Assembly (NCBI GenBank): GCA_009668975.1
Contig: SBEG01000023.1
Location: 1-64,000, forward strand
DNA from: Deltaproteobacteria bacterium
GTDB lineage: Bacteria > Desulfobacterota > Desulfuromonadia > Geobacterales > Geobacteraceae
Length of the DNA stretch: 64,000 nt
Direction: 5' to 3'
The notes under the pieces were generated by a model. It saw nothing but the letters and a program-made list of their open reading frames with translations, was not told the origin of the DNA and searched no databases. The translations under genes were made by a program, and so were the position numbers. Positions 1 through 9,756 of the stretch are shown one piece after another (the stretch's first letter is position 1; each line of letters opens with the position of its first letter).

Positions 1-455
1 CTGTCTGCACAATAGCGGAAAGGTCACTTCACTTTGCAGGGATTTGGGCAGCGGTTCGAATTTTTCCGATTGCGGAAGCAAATAGTAAGAAGGCCATGGC
101 TTTCCGAAATGCACGTTCTTTTTCGGCCGTCATATATGGCAGTTGCGCAACATGTGGCGGCTGGAGGTGACGGAATTGTTCTCTGCCGACCCATTGACCG
201 TCCGCATAACCTCACACATTCAGCTACTTATGTTTAAAAATTTAATACCGTTTATCCGGTACACTAGTTGCTCAATCTTTCAGGGCACGTGACCTGACCG
301 GATCGTTGTCATCCGATTTGGGCACGAGGATCATTGCTGCCCCTGAAGAACTCGAAACTCCTGCTTTATGTACAAACCGAGCGGCTGACGCAGGTTTACA
401 CTGCCGGTGAAGAATCCGGGATACACTACTGTTTTTTGTTGTGGAGGGTAGAGCC
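1..455. other. Intergenic leader, no supported gene
   Basis: No convincing reading frame is present; the short open frames on both strands overlap each other and have no recognisable domain. A small inverted repeat (TACCG/CGGTA) lies near 247-262. The stretch presumably carries the promoter of the exopolysaccharide operon that starts at 456, but no clear -35/-10 or -24/-12 element was found. Confidence 0.5.
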
Positions 456-3122
456 TTGTCTAAGGGAATTCTTGTTTTATTGCTGATCGTAGCAGTGGCC
501 TTTTCAGGGTGTCGCGGCAAGACCAAGGAAGAACTTTATTCCGAAGGGGTAAAGCAGGCCAAGAATGCCAATCCTTCAGGCGCGATTGTTCTTATGAAAA
601 GCGCATTGGAAAAAGATCCGAATTATCTGGATGCCCGCTATCAGCTTGCGCTTGCCTATACGGCGACAGGCAAGTATGAACAAGCGGAAAGGGAGTTCCA
701 GAAGGTCCTTCGCCAGAGTCCCTCCTACCCGGGGCTGAAAATGAGCCTGGCGAAGCTGCATATCTCGGCCAATAAACCGGATGCCGCAATCGCCGGGGCG
801 CTGGAAGTTCTGAAAAATAATCCCGGTTCCGCGGAGGCGCTTGAAACACTTGCGAACGCTCATGTCCTCAAGGGGGAGTTTCCTCAGGCGGAGGGCTATC
901 TGCTTGAAGCACTCAAAGCAGAGCCTGGCAGGACTTCCGCGCAAGTGGAACTTGCGGCTGTCTACCTGGCCGAAAAGCGGCAGGATGCGGCAAGAAAGTT
1001 GCTTGACGGGATATTGAAGAAAGATCAGAACAACCTGCGGGCCAATTATCTTCTGGCTGCCATAGAAGAGGCCGCAGGAAACAGCCAGGCCGCAATCGTA
1101 ATCTACCAGCGCATCGCCACAGCGCACCCTAAAGATTCCCAGGCGCTCTATAAGTCTGGCCTCATCTACCTGCAAAAGGGCGACACCTCCAAGGCGGAGC
1201 AGACCGCCGCTCAACTGGAAAAAAAGTTTCCCAAACGCGCAGAGGGGTCCAGGTTGTTGGGCCTGGTTCTGTACCAGAAAAAAAAGCTGCCGGAGGCGAT
1301 AACGACCCTGCAGTCATCCATCAAACGCCAGCCATCCCTGGAAGCCTACTATTTTCTCGGACTCAGCTTTTATGGAAGGGGAGATCTGGAGAGCGCCCTT
1401 TCCCAGTTCCGGAAGATCCTCGATGTCAAACCGGATTTCAGTCGGGCACGGCTCCTTTCCGCGACCATTCTGCTCCAGCAGCAGCGAATCGATGATGCCG
1501 TTACGGAAATTACCAGAGTTCTTGAAGCTGATCCCGGAAATGCCCTTGCCCACAATCTGCTGGGCAGCGCCTACATGGCAAAAGGTATGTATGACGAGGG
1601 TATGAAAGAACTCAGCAGAGCAACGGAGCTGGACCCGAAAATCATTGATGCCCATTTGAAGAAAGGGGTCTTTTACCTCAGCAGAGGTAAGGCACAGGAA
1701 GCAGAGACCGAACTCGCAACTGCGGTTCAGGTAGCGCCCGATGTCCTCAATACCCGCTTGATCTTGTCCGCATACCATATGCGTTCCGGCAATTTTGCCA
1801 AGGCACTTTCAGTAACGCGTGCAGGTTTGACCGGCGGGAAAAATGATGCGCCGCTGTACAACAATCTGGCCCGGATCCAGTTCGCCGAACGGAAGCCGGC
1901 CGAAGGCCTTAAATCGCTGGAAAAAGCAAAATCCGCCGATCCCGCTTTTCTTGCGACCTATTTCAATCTTGCACTGTACCTGGCCTCTTCCGGCAACTAT
2001 GACAAAGCTCTGGGGGAGTATTCTGCGGTTTTGCGCCGAGATCCCGGGAATGTCCGGGCCATGCTCAGCTCCGCCGCCCTTCTGCAGATGAAGCAAAAAG
2101 ACGGGGAAGCGCTGGCCATGTATGAGAAGGCCACCGGCACCAAAGATCCGGCCGCCTATCTTGCCCTGGCCGGTTTTCATTCCAAGAAAAAAGCTTACGG
2201 CAAGGCTCGTTCCGTTCTTGACGAGGCAATTAAAACCATACCGCGCAATGCTCCTGCCCTGGAGATGAAGGGGCAGATCCTGTTGGAGGAGAAAGAGTAT
2301 CGCGACGCGCTTGCCGTCTTTAATGACCTGGAGTCGATTTCACCCGATCGTGGTTTGGCCCTCAAGGTCAAGACCTACCTGCTGATGAAGGATTTTGCCC
2401 GGGCGGAGCAACAGGCGCGACGATCCATAACCCTGCATCCGAAGTCCACTACCGGCTATATCCAGCTTGCCTCGGTTTATGGCAGCCGGAATGATCTTAC
2501 CCGTGCCATTGATGAATTGAAGAGGGGCATGTCGGTCAATGTGAAGGATCCCGGAATCGCGGTTCTCCTCGGAGACACCTTCGCGCGGAAAAGGGATTTT
2601 GGCCCGGCAATGGATGCCTACCGGGAAGCACTGCGCAGAAGCCCGGGTTATGCTCCCGCCTATTTTTCACAGGGTGTGCTGCTGGAGATGACTGGCAAGA
2701 AGAAAGAAGCCGCAGAAAAATACCAGAATGCCCTGGATAAATCCGAGAATCATGTGCCGTCGCTGAACAACCTGGCCTATCTGTATGCAGACGGCTATGG
2801 TGACCCCCGGCAGGCGCTACCGTTGGCATTGAGGGCATTTCGGCTGGAGCCGGGAAATCCGGTGGTCCTGGATACTCTCGGTTACTCGCTGTTGAAAAAT
2901 GGCCGTGGCAAGGAGGCAAAAAGTGTGCTGGAAAAGGCGGCCGCTCTGCTTTCGACGAACCCCACCATCTCCTACCACCTTGCCCTGGCCGAATATGCTG
3001 CCGGTGATTCGAAGCACGCGATAAACAGAATGCAGAATACTTTGAAAATGGGCTCCTTTCCGGAGTCGGTTCAGGCCAGGTCCCAGTTGGCACTGTGGAC
3101 AGGGAAAAAGGGGGGGAAATGA
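456..3122 (+). CDS. prsT: PrsT-like TPR lipoprotein of the XrtA/PEP-CTERM exopolysaccharide system
   Basis: An 888-residue protein made almost wholly of tetratricopeptide repeats, the size and build of PrsT, the TPR protein found first in many XrtA exopolysaccharide loci. It probably acts as a periplasmic or outer-membrane scaffold for polysaccharide assembly or export. The N-terminus is a lipoprotein signal with lipobox AFSGC. I chose the TTG at 456 because GGAGGG lies 7 bases upstream; the in-frame GTG at 441 would precede that ribosome-binding site. The stop overlaps the next start (ATGA at 3119-3122), so the two genes are translationally coupled. TPR units recur every 34 residues from about residue 25 to the end. 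Family identity rests on architecture plus context and is strong; the exact molecular role is inferred. Confidence 0.88.
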   Translation: MSKGILVLLLIVAVAFSGCRGKTKEELYSEGVKQAKNANPSGAIVLMKSALEKDPNYLDARYQLALAYTATGKYEQAEREFQKVLRQSPSYPGLKMSLAKLHISANKPDAAIAGALEVLKNNPGSAEALETLANAHVLKGEFPQAEGYLLEALKAEPGRTSAQVELAAVYLAEKRQDAARKLLDGILKKDQNNLRANYLLAAIEEAAGNSQAAIVIYQRIATAHPKDSQALYKSGLIYLQKGDTSKAEQTAAQLEKKFPKRAEGSRLLGLVLYQKKKLPEAITTLQSSIKRQPSLEAYYFLGLSFYGRGDLESALSQFRKILDVKPDFSRARLLSATILLQQQRIDDAVTEITRVLEADPGNALAHNLLGSAYMAKGMYDEGMKELSRATELDPKIIDAHLKKGVFYLSRGKAQEAETELATAVQVAPDVLNTRLILSAYHMRSGNFAKALSVTRAGLTGGKNDAPLYNNLARIQFAERKPAEGLKSLEKAKSADPAFLATYFNLALYLASSGNYDKALGEYSAVLRRDPGNVRAMLSSAALLQMKQKDGEALAMYEKATGTKDPAAYLALAGFHSKKKAYGKARSVLDEAIKTIPRNAPALEMKGQILLEEKEYRDALAVFNDLESISPDRGLALKVKTYLLMKDFARAEQQARRSITLHPKSTTGYIQLASVYGSRNDLTRAIDELKRGMSVNVKDPGIAVLLGDTFARKRDFGPAMDAYREALRRSPGYAPAYFSQGVLLEMTGKKKEAAEKYQNALDKSENHVPSLNNLAYLYADGYGDPRQALPLALRAFRLEPGNPVVLDTLGYSLLKNGRGKEAKSVLEKAAALLSTNPTISYHLALAEYAAGDSKHAINRMQNTLKMGSFPESVQARSQLALWTGKKGGK

Positions 3123-4480
3123 CCAGATTACTGCTTACCCTGATAGTTGTTGATTGTGCCTGTGCACTTTCAAGTATATCAGCGGCTCTTCTCGTGCGGT
3201 TCAAAGGGGAAGTGGACGTTCTGGAACTGCTGGTGGCGGAACCCCTTGGCTGGGGAGTGTTCGTATTCGTTATGCTTGTTTCATCATTTTTCGTGGAACT
3301 CTATCAGCTTAGCAACGCCGATACTGGCTGGAAGGACATAGCGCTCCGCATTACCTGCGGGGTCTTTGTCTCTTTTTTTCTGCTTTCCTCCCTGTACTAC
3401 CTTGTACCGTCTGTCATGTTTGGTCGGGGTGTCCTGGTGCTGGCTCTTGCCTGTTTCGGTCTGCTGCAGTATGTCTGGCACGTGTTTTTCCGGATCCGGG
3501 CCAATCTGCCGGTCTTTGCCCAGCGTGTTCTGATCCTTGGGGCCGGCCCTCTTGCAGAGCGGATCGGCAACCTGATCTCCTCACCGAATAGAGAATATGT
3601 TCTGGCTGGTTACGTCAGCTGCAGCAGTGCCATGGTCAATGTGCCTTCAGATGAAATCGTCGGCAGCTACGACAATATTTTTGAAACGGTCAAGAAGAGC
3701 AAAGCGGATAAAGTGGTGGTCTCCCTTTCTGAGCGGCGGGGGGTATTCCCTCTTCAGGAGATGCTCAACTGCAAGCTGAGCGGCGTAAAGGTGATGGATG
3801 CGCCCTCCTTTTACGAGAAGGTGACCGGCAAGCTGATGCTGGAAGATATCACTCCCAGCTGGTTCATTTTTTCCCACGGGTTCAGGTTTACCGTGCTGTC
3901 CCGGATCCTGAAGCGCTTCATCGATGTGCTCCTTGCCATCGCTGGACTGATAGTGTTTCTGCCAATATTCCCATTGGTGGCATTGTTTATCAAGCTGGAC
4001 TCTCCTGGTCCGATCTTGTTCACCCAGGAGCGGGTAGGTGAAAATGAAAAATTGTTTACTGTTTACAAGTTCAGGACGATGCGGCAAGATGCGGAAACCG
4101 CCACCGGCGCTGTCTGGGCGCAGATGAACGATCCGCGGATTACCCGTTTGGGCGGTTTTCTGCGTAAAACCCGCATCGATGAAATTCCGCAGCTGGTCAA
4201 CGTCTTGCTCGGGGAGATGAGCCTGGTGGGTCCCCGCCCGGAGCGTCCCGAATTTGTCGCCAAACTGAAGGAGGTCGTTCCCTACTACTCGGAGCGTCAC
4301 TTTGTCAAACCGGGTGTTACCGGTTGGGCGCAGGTTTGCTATCCCTACGGTGCCTCAGTGGAAGATGCGCTGGAAAAGCTCCGCTACGACCTGTACTACA
4401 CCAAGAACATTTCTTTGTCGCTGGACCTGTTGGTGATTCTCAAGACTGTCAAGGTGGTGCTGGGACGGGGTGGGAGGTAA
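3119..4480 (+). CDS. XrtA-associated polyprenyl-phosphate sugar-1-phosphate transferase
   Basis: Initiating glycosyltransferase that would load the first sugar phosphate onto undecaprenyl phosphate at the inner membrane. The 453-residue protein has four to five N-terminal membrane segments, a CoA-binding-like domain starting with [14 protein letters not shown], another membrane helix ([20 protein letters not shown]), and a C-terminal bacterial sugar transferase domain with KFRTMR, DEIPQL and GPRPERPEF. The start at 3119 gives the ATGA overlap with prsT and lies next to a G-rich ribosome-binding site; an ATG at 3095 is possible but lies farther inside prsT. Domain order matches the family always seen with EpsH/XrtA systems. 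Octamer repeats follow immediately at 4482. Confidence 0.93.
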   Translation: MTRLLLTLIVVDCACALSSISAALLVRFKGEVDVLELLVAEPLGWGVFVFVMLVSSFFVELYQLSNADTGWKDIALRITCGVFVSFFLLSSLYYLVPSVMFGRGVLVLALACFGLLQYVWHVFFRIRANLPVFAQRVLILGAGPLAERIGNLISSPNREYVLAGYVSCSSAMVNVPSDEIVGSYDNIFETVKKSKADKVVVSLSERRGVFPLQEMLNCKLSGVKVMDAPSFYEKVTGKLMLEDITPSWFIFSHGFRFTVLSRILKRFIDVLLAIAGLIVFLPIFPLVALFIKLDSPGPILFTQERVGENEKLFTVYKFRTMRQDAETATGAVWAQMNDPRITRLGGFLRKTRIDEIPQLVNVLLGEMSLVGPRPERPEFVAKLKEVVPYYSERHFVKPGVTGWAQVCYPYGASVEDALEKLRYDLYYTKNISLSLDLLVILKTVKVVLGRGGR

Positions 4481-4481
4481 G

Positions 4482-4545
4482 GCAGTTGAACAGTGAAACA
4501 GTGAAACAGTGAAACAGTGAAACAGTTGAACAGTTGAACAGTGGT
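4482..4545. repeat. Octamer repeat array (AGTTGAAC / AGTGAAAC family)
   Basis: About seven consecutive 8-base units such as AGTGAAAC and AGTTGAAC fill most of the gap after the sugar transferase. The period is 8, and units differ at one or two positions. Followed by a G-rich piece (GGGTACAGGGGGCAGGG). Confidence 0.9.
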
Positions 4546-4601
4546 CAGGGTACAGGGGGCAGGGAACCTGTCATAATCTCAATGCTAGCAGGAGTGCTTG
4601 T

Positions 4602-5441
4602 ATGAAAAAAATGCTGTTGTATGTCCTTTCACTGATTGTTCTTCTGGCCGGATCCGCCTGGGGTGGAGATTATGTGGTCGGCGAGGGTGATTCGCTGGAT
4701 ATTTCCGTGTGGGGCGTGAAGGAATTGAATTTCACCGTTAAAGTCCGGCCTGACGGCAAGGTTACCATCCCCGGTCTGGGAGATGTTCAAGCGGCCGGAT
4801 TTACGCCCACGGGCTTGCAGGAATCCCTGTCGGTGAAACTGAAGGAACTGGTGAAGAATCCGATCGTCACTGTCACCGTGCGGGAATTCACCAACAACAA
4901 GGTCTATATTTTCGGCGGCGGAGTCGCCTCGGGGGTCTACGATCTGAACCGCCGGACCACGCTGCTGCAACTTCTCTGTTCCATCGGCGGTACCGGTGGC
5001 GGAGCAGAGGGGAAAACTGCAGGGGACGCAGGCGCGGCGGACTATCGGCAGGCCTATGTGCTGCGCGGCGGCAAGAAAGTCAAAGAGAACTTTTACAAGC
5101 TCTTCATTGATGGAGATATCAGTGACGACACGGTTATCGAAACCGGTGACGCCATTTTCATTCCCCGCTTTCCCGACAAGAACGTCTATGTCGTAGGGGC
5201 GGTAACTACACCGCGGGTTATTGCCTATCGTGACGGGATGACAGTGCTGGAAGCAATTCTGGAAGCGGGCGGTTTTACCAAATTTGCCAGCCAGAACGGT
5301 ACCTCAATTATGAGAAAGGAAGGCGGCAAGGAGATCTCCCTGCCGGTGATGGCCAAAGATCTCATGAAAGATGGCGACCTCGGCCAGAACCGTGCTCTCA
5401 AGCCGGGGGACTATGTCATTGTCAAAGAAGGAATTTTTTAA
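4602..5441 (+). CDS. XrtA-associated polysaccharide export protein (Wza/SLBB family)
   Basis: A 279-residue exported protein for translocating exopolysaccharide across the outer membrane. It starts with a cleavable signal peptide (MKKMLLYVLSLIVLLAGSAWG), then the Poly_export domain with YVVGEGDSLDISVWG and VRPDGKVTIPGLGDV, followed by two SLBB-like segments (VYIFGGGVASGVY near residue 104 and VYVVGAVTTPRV near 197). AGGAG lies 7 bases before the ATG. There is no lipobox cysteine, unlike classical Wza, which is common in XrtA loci. It lies upstream of the chain-length and kinase genes, the usual co-polymerase set. Confidence 0.92.
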   Translation: MKKMLLYVLSLIVLLAGSAWGGDYVVGEGDSLDISVWGVKELNFTVKVRPDGKVTIPGLGDVQAAGFTPTGLQESLSVKLKELVKNPIVTVTVREFTNNKVYIFGGGVASGVYDLNRRTTLLQLLCSIGGTGGGAEGKTAGDAGAADYRQAYVLRGGKKVKENFYKLFIDGDISDDTVIETGDAIFIPRFPDKNVYVVGAVTTPRVIAYRDGMTVLEAILEAGGFTKFASQNGTSIMRKEGGKEISLPVMAKDLMKDGDLGQNRALKPGDYVIVKEGIF

Positions 5442-5445
5442 GAGA

Positions 5446-5635
5446 AGTTAGACAGTGGAACAGTGGAACAGTTAAACAGTTAAATAGTTAAATAGTTAAA
5501 TAGTTGAGCAGTTGAATAGTTGACAGTATTTGTATTGCTGTTCTCTCTGCTCTTTTTGCTGTTTCACTGTTAAACTGCCCTACTGTTCAACTGTTTCACT
5601 GTTCTACTGTTAAACTGACTAACTGTTCAACTGAT
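5446..5635. repeat. Octamer array in inverted arrangement
   Basis: Forward units (AGTTAAAC, AGTTAAAT, AGTTGAGC) run from about 5448 to 5527 and reverse-complement units (ACTGTTCA, ACTGTTTC) from about 5537 to 5632. The whole gap could fold into one long imperfect hairpin. Confidence 0.9.
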
Positions 5636-5654
5636 TTTACACCGGAGTTTTTAC

Positions 5655-7094
5655 ATGTCTTCTGAGTTCAATTACAAGCAGTATCTTTCGCTTCTGAAAA
5701 AATGGAAATACCCGGCCATTATCGCCGCTCTCCTGGTTATGACCGGCGCGGTGGCCCTCTCTTATCTGCTGCCGAAAAAATACGAGGCACAAAGTGTCGT
5801 CTTCATTGAGAAGAGCATCATCAGTGACATGCTGAAGGGACTGGCAGTCTCGCCCACCGTCGAGGATAAGATCAAGGTCCTCACGTATGCCTTGAACAGC
5901 CGGACCCTGATTCTCAAGGTCATAGATGACCTCGACCTGAATGTCAGGAAACAGGGAGACGCACACCTGGAGGAAATGGTCAAGGAGTTCCAGAAAAATG
6001 TAAACATCAAGGTGAAAGACAAAGAAGGCCTGTTTATCATCTCTTACTCGGATACTGACCCGAGACTTGCCCGTGACTATGTGAATAATCTGGTCCGTCG
6101 CTATATCGAGGAAAACGTTTCTTCCAAGCGGGAGGAGTCTTACGGGGCCACCACCTTTATGGACGAGCAAATAAAAACGTTCCGGGAGAAGATGGAGAAG
6201 GCTGATGCAGCCGTCAATGACTACCGGAGACAGAAAGGGGCGGAACTGGCTCAAGAGGGAGGCAATGTACTGGTTGATATCAGTACTTCACAGCAGCGCC
6301 TCGACGAGATCAGGTCGCGACGGGCACAGCTCGAAGCGCAGAGGACCATGCTCAGGACAAACGACCCCTCGCGGGCCCGACTCGCGGCGATGGAAAAACG
6401 GCTCAATGAACTGCGAACGGAATTTACCGACAGCTATCCCGAGGTAATCAAGCTGAAATCGGACATTGCGACTATTCGGGAACAGATGCACAACCGGCCC
6501 AAAGGAGCTGCTTTGGCCGGTGGCGAAAGCGAGGAACTGCAGAGAATAAATATCGAGCTACAGGGGTTGAGGGAAAGCGAAGCTATCCAGCGCAGTACCC
6601 TTGGTTCCTCTCGGGGGCTTCTGCAGCAGATGCCGGCGGTACGGGCTGAGCTTGAGCGCCTGGAACGGGAGCGGGACACCCAGAAAGCTTTCTACGAGCA
6701 GCTGGTGACCCGGCAAGGTCAGTCGGAAATCTCGAAGCAGTTGGAGGTCCAGGACAAGGCAACTACTTTCCGCATCATTGATCCGGCTGTGGCGCCCAAC
6801 CGGCCCGTCAGTCCCGACCGCGTGAAGATGATCATGATGGGAATCCTGGCCGGGCTGGCTGCCGGTTTTGGGATCTGCCTGCTTCTCGACAAAATGGATA
6901 ATTCGGTGAAATCGGTAGATGCCCTGAAGGTTTTTGGTTTGCCGGTGCTTGCGGCGATTCCCTCGATACGGGATCCACAGGTGCAGGCACTGAAGCAGAA
7001 GAAAGATATCCGGGTATTTATCGCCGCAGGGGCCTACTTTTGCCTGATACTGATGGTTTTGGCCTATGAAGTGGTTGACCGGTACCTGCTGTAA
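5655..7094 (+). CDS. XrtA-associated chain-length determinant (Wzz-like polysaccharide co-polymerase)
   Basis: A 479-residue inner-membrane protein that should set polymer length and link the polymerase to the export channel. It has an N-terminal Wzz segment with one membrane helix (residues about 18-38, AIIAALLVMTGAVALSYLLP), a long coiled-coil periplasmic region (residues about 170-360), a GNVR-like stretch near 345, and C-terminal membrane helices around 395-415 and 455-475. It lacks a fused kinase; the kinase is the next gene. GGAG stands 7 bases before the ATG. The membrane helices and coiled coils match the XrtA-type chain-length family. Confidence 0.9.
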   Translation: MSSEFNYKQYLSLLKKWKYPAIIAALLVMTGAVALSYLLPKKYEAQSVVFIEKSIISDMLKGLAVSPTVEDKIKVLTYALNSRTLILKVIDDLDLNVRKQGDAHLEEMVKEFQKNVNIKVKDKEGLFIISYSDTDPRLARDYVNNLVRRYIEENVSSKREESYGATTFMDEQIKTFREKMEKADAAVNDYRRQKGAELAQEGGNVLVDISTSQQRLDEIRSRRAQLEAQRTMLRTNDPSRARLAAMEKRLNELRTEFTDSYPEVIKLKSDIATIREQMHNRPKGAALAGGESEELQRINIELQGLRESEAIQRSTLGSSRGLLQQMPAVRAELERLERERDTQKAFYEQLVTRQGQSEISKQLEVQDKATTFRIIDPAVAPNRPVSPDRVKMIMMGILAGLAAGFGICLLLDKMDNSVKSVDALKVFGLPVLAAIPSIRDPQVQALKQKKDIRVFIAAGAYFCLILMVLAYEVVDRYLL

Positions 7095-7105
7095 CCAAAC
7101 AGTTC

Positions 7106-7195
7106 TTGAGGTCATACATTCATGAGTTGATGCGTTGAAGGGTTGATGGGTTTTAATCCGTGAACGCAGCAACTCTTTAACTCTTTCACGATAAA
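7106..7195. repeat. Octamer array, GGTTGATG variant, inverted
   Basis: Forward units GAGTTGAT, GCGTTGAA, GGGTTGAT near 7124-7150 are followed by reverse units CAACTCTT, TAACTCTT near 7168-7190. Period 8 as elsewhere, but the variable bases differ from the AGTTGAAC family. Confidence 0.7.
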
Positions 7196-7210
7196 TAGAA
7201 AGGATTGTGC

Positions 7211-8113
7211 ATGAGCAGGATCGAAGAGGCTCTGGAAAAGGCTGTCCGGTTTCGCAACAACAGGGAGCTGGAGATAAAGGAAAAACCGTTAGCGGTGCAG
7301 GCACAGCGTAATGCATCACCGATTATCAGCTACCCGCAGACCGGCACCCCTGCAAACCTTGAAAGCCCTTTTTTAGTTACGGCCAGCGACCCGCATTCCG
7401 CCACGGCAGAAGAATATCGCAAGCTTAAGTCGGTATTGGTCTCCCTTACCAGGCAGCAGGACGAGTTTCGCAACACCATTATGGTGACCAGTTCGGTGAG
7501 CGGGGAGGGGAAGAGCGTCACCGCCCTCAATCTGGCCATCAGTCTGGCCCAGGAATTCGACCATACCGTTCTGCTTATTGATGCCGACCTGCGGAAACCG
7601 TCGCTTCACGAATATTTTGGTCTTGAGCCAAAGCTTGGACTTGCCGATTGTCTCCAGGACGGCATTGACCCGGGAGAGGTTTTGATCAAGACCGGGATCG
7701 GCAAGCTTACGCTCTTTCCTGCCGGAAAAGCGGTTCAGAACCCGGTGGAATTGATTTCTTCCCAGAAACTGACTGAACTGATTCAAGAGATGAAACACCG
7801 TTATCCCGATCGCTACATCATTATTGACACGCCGCCGGTATTGCTTTTTGCCGAAACATTTTTCCTGAGCACTCTGGTCGACGGGGTTGTGTTCATTGTG
7901 CGTGAAGGACTTACCTCAATGCAAAATATCACCGATGCATTGACTGCCCTCAAGGGAACGCCGGTCCTCGGAATGGTTTACAACGACGTGAACCAGAGCG
8001 GAAGTGATAACCGCTACGGCTACTATTACGGACGGCATCTCAGGGAGGATGTTCCTGAGAGCCCGGTTCCCGCAAAAAAGCAGGGATATTTCGGCAGATT
8101 GTTCAAGCGTTGA
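7211..8113 (+). CDS. XrtA-associated tyrosine-protein kinase (CpsD/CapB type)
   Basis: A cytoplasmic BY-kinase of 300 residues that would autophosphorylate and cycle the Wzz-type partner. It shows a Walker A-like site SSVSGEGKS, Walker A' motif LLIDADLRKP, Walker B-like YIIIDTPPVL, and a short tyrosine cluster near the C-terminus (NRYGYYYGR) as autophosphorylation sites. The ATG at 7211 follows AAAGGA by 7 bases; the upstream in-frame TTG at 7205 is less likely. Separate from the co-polymerase gene as in Gram-positive and XrtA systems rather than fused as in Wzc. Confidence 0.93.
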   Translation: MSRIEEALEKAVRFRNNRELEIKEKPLAVQAQRNASPIISYPQTGTPANLESPFLVTASDPHSATAEEYRKLKSVLVSLTRQQDEFRNTIMVTSSVSGEGKSVTALNLAISLAQEFDHTVLLIDADLRKPSLHEYFGLEPKLGLADCLQDGIDPGEVLIKTGIGKLTLFPAGKAVQNPVELISSQKLTELIQEMKHRYPDRYIIIDTPPVLLFAETFFLSTLVDGVVFIVREGLTSMQNITDALTALKGTPVLGMVYNDVNQSGSDNRYGYYYGRHLREDVPESPVPAKKQGYFGRLFKR

Positions 8114-8163
8114 AGGGTTAAACAGTTAAGCAGTTGAACAGTTAAATAGTTAACTAGTTGAAA
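8111..8163. repeat. Octamer array after the tyrosine kinase gene
   Basis: Forward units only (AGTTAAGC, AGTTGAAC, AGTTAAAT, AGTTAACT); the first unit overlaps the kinase stop codon region. Confidence 0.85.
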
Positions 8164-8253
8164 AATTTAAAGTTTTGCTGGTGTGACACATCGGCCCTGA
8201 GCAAAGCGGACCCATAAATCCATCAACACAAAATTGACGAAGTGAGTGCACGT

Positions 8254-9435
8254 ATGTACGAATCATATTTTAACCTGACATCCAAACCGTTCGAATTGGT
8301 GCCGAACCCGGATTTTCTCTTTTTGAGCAAGGCACACCGCCGCGCCAGAATCTACCTGGATTACGGCATCAACGAGCGGGCCGGATTTATCCTGCTTACC
8401 GGTGAAGTGGGGTCGGGCAAGACCACCCTCATCCGGGATCTGATCAAGAAGCAGCGTCCGGGAGTAGTCCTGTCCAAGGTGTTCAACACCAACGTCAGCT
8501 TCGACCAGTTGCTGGCCATGATCAACGATGATTTTCATTTGGAAGTGGCGGGAAAGGACCGCATTACCCTGTTGCGGGACCTGAACGATTTTCTCATCCA
8601 ACAGTACGCCCTGGAAAACAGGCCGACCCTGATTATTGATGAGGCCCAGAACCTTACCGCCGGTCTGCTGGAAGATATCCGGATGCTCTCCAACCTGGAG
8701 ACAGATGATGCCAAGCTGCTGCAGATAATCCTGGTGGGCCAGCCGGAGCTGCGTAAGACACTTTCCCAGCCGGACCTCCTGCAGCTGCGGCAGAGAATCA
8801 GTATCAACTGCCATATCAGCCCCCTGACCCGGGAGGAAGTGGAAGAATACATCCTGCACCGCCTTGAGGTGGCCGGGAACCGTCAGGCAATTGCCTTTCT
8901 TCCCGAATCTCTGGATATCATCTATCGCTACAGCAGGGGCATCCCCCGGCTGGTAAATATCATCTGCGATTTTCTGATGCTCTCGGCCTTTGCCGAAGAG
9001 GCGCAGGTGCTGGATGAAGTCATTACCCGGGACGTCATCGGAGACCTGGATTTTGAAAATCAGTTCTGGCAAAGCGGACTGCCTGCCGCGGCAGAGATTC
9101 CTCCTGTTTGCAGCGATTCAGCCGTGGAAAACGGTCCGCAGCAACAGATTTTGGAGATGCTGCAGGGCATAACCGCACGGCTCGATACCCTGGAGAAAGA
9201 GTCGTCCTTATTCCATGAAACTTCCCTGAAAGATCTCGGCAGTAAGTTTACCATTTTGGGGAATGCCTTTCGTCTGTATGCAGGGGAGACCGACGCAGTG
9301 CTCTCCGATCTGCGTGACAGGTTGGCGAAAATTGCCGACACCAAGGTCTCCGAAAATCCGGCAGGACAGGATCAGGAGTCGATGCTGCGGCGCGGGCAGC
9401 AGGTTTTGATGGCCGCCTTGCGGGCGAAAAACTGA
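8254..9435 (+). CDS. XrtA-associated ExeA-like AAA ATPase
   Basis: A 393-residue ATPase of the ExeA/GspA type routinely found in XrtA exopolysaccharide loci. It has the typical N-terminus MYESYFNLTSKPFELVPNP, Walker A GEVGSGKTTLI, Walker B LIIDEAQNL, sensor region ILVGQPELRKTLSQ and an arginine-rich lid (LRQRISINCHISPLTREEV). The last 120 residues are low-complexity and coiled. I prefer the ATG at 8254 because the family begins there; a GTG at 8242 would add four residues. The role is inferred to be energising or positioning of the export machinery; the exact substrate is unknown. Confidence 0.9.
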   Translation: MYESYFNLTSKPFELVPNPDFLFLSKAHRRARIYLDYGINERAGFILLTGEVGSGKTTLIRDLIKKQRPGVVLSKVFNTNVSFDQLLAMINDDFHLEVAGKDRITLLRDLNDFLIQQYALENRPTLIIDEAQNLTAGLLEDIRMLSNLETDDAKLLQIILVGQPELRKTLSQPDLLQLRQRISINCHISPLTREEVEEYILHRLEVAGNRQAIAFLPESLDIIYRYSRGIPRLVNIICDFLMLSAFAEEAQVLDEVITRDVIGDLDFENQFWQSGLPAAAEIPPVCSDSAVENGPQQQILEMLQGITARLDTLEKESSLFHETSLKDLGSKFTILGNAFRLYAGETDAVLSDLRDRLAKIADTKVSENPAGQDQESMLRRGQQVLMAALRAKN

Positions 9436-9508
9436 GAAGCAGGGAACAGATAAACAGTTAAACAGATAAACAGTTAAACAGTTAAACAGTTGAACAGTTA
9501 AACAGTGG
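9436..9508. repeat. Octamer array, forward arm
   Basis: Units AGATAAAC, AGTTAAAC, AGTTGAAC. It pairs with a reverse arm at 9667-9738 across a 158-base spacer. Confidence 0.88.
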
Positions 9509-9539
9509 AGTGGTGAGCATTTGCGCTAACCTAAGCAAA

Positions 9540-9576
9540 AACTCACCACGATTTTCTCCATCCCCTTCAAGGGGAG
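9540..9576 (+). repeat. Dispersed 37-bp element, copy 1
   Basis: By eye it matches 33 of 37 bases of the reverse complement of 37810-37846. It ends in the palindrome core TCCCCTTCAAGGGGA. Confidence 0.75.
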
Positions 9577-9608
9577 AAACAAGGGGCTAAGCGTGCATCG
9601 CCCCCTCT

Positions 9609-9628
9609 GGGCACGGCGCGCCGTGCCC
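9609..9628. repeat. Perfect 20-bp palindrome
   Basis: GGGCACGGCGCGCCGTGCCC reads the same on both strands. It lies between the arms of the octamer array; probably part of a dispersed REP-like element, since G/C-rich palindromes with the flanking text CCCCTACATC are typical of such repeats. Confidence 0.8.
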
Positions 9629-9666
9629 CTACATCAGGTCGTGATGTTTGATTGCCGAAGTAAAAT

Positions 9667-9738
9667 TGTTGAACTGTCCCCTGTCCCCTGCTGAACTGTT
9701 CCACTGTTCCACTGTTTCACTGTTTCACTGTTCAACTA
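9667..9738. repeat. Octamer array, reverse arm
   Basis: Units ACTGTTCC, ACTGTTTC, ACTGTTCA up to 19 bases before the next start codon. Confidence 0.88.
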
Positions 9739-9756
9739 TCTTCATAGGGGTTGTGG

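Noticed and set aside
1..240. Small overlapping frames on both strands as genes
   Set aside because: No ribosome-binding site, domain or context.
318..340. GGGCAC...TTGCTG as a sigma-54 promoter for prsT
   Set aside because: Spacing between GG and GC is 13-14 rather than 10 bases.
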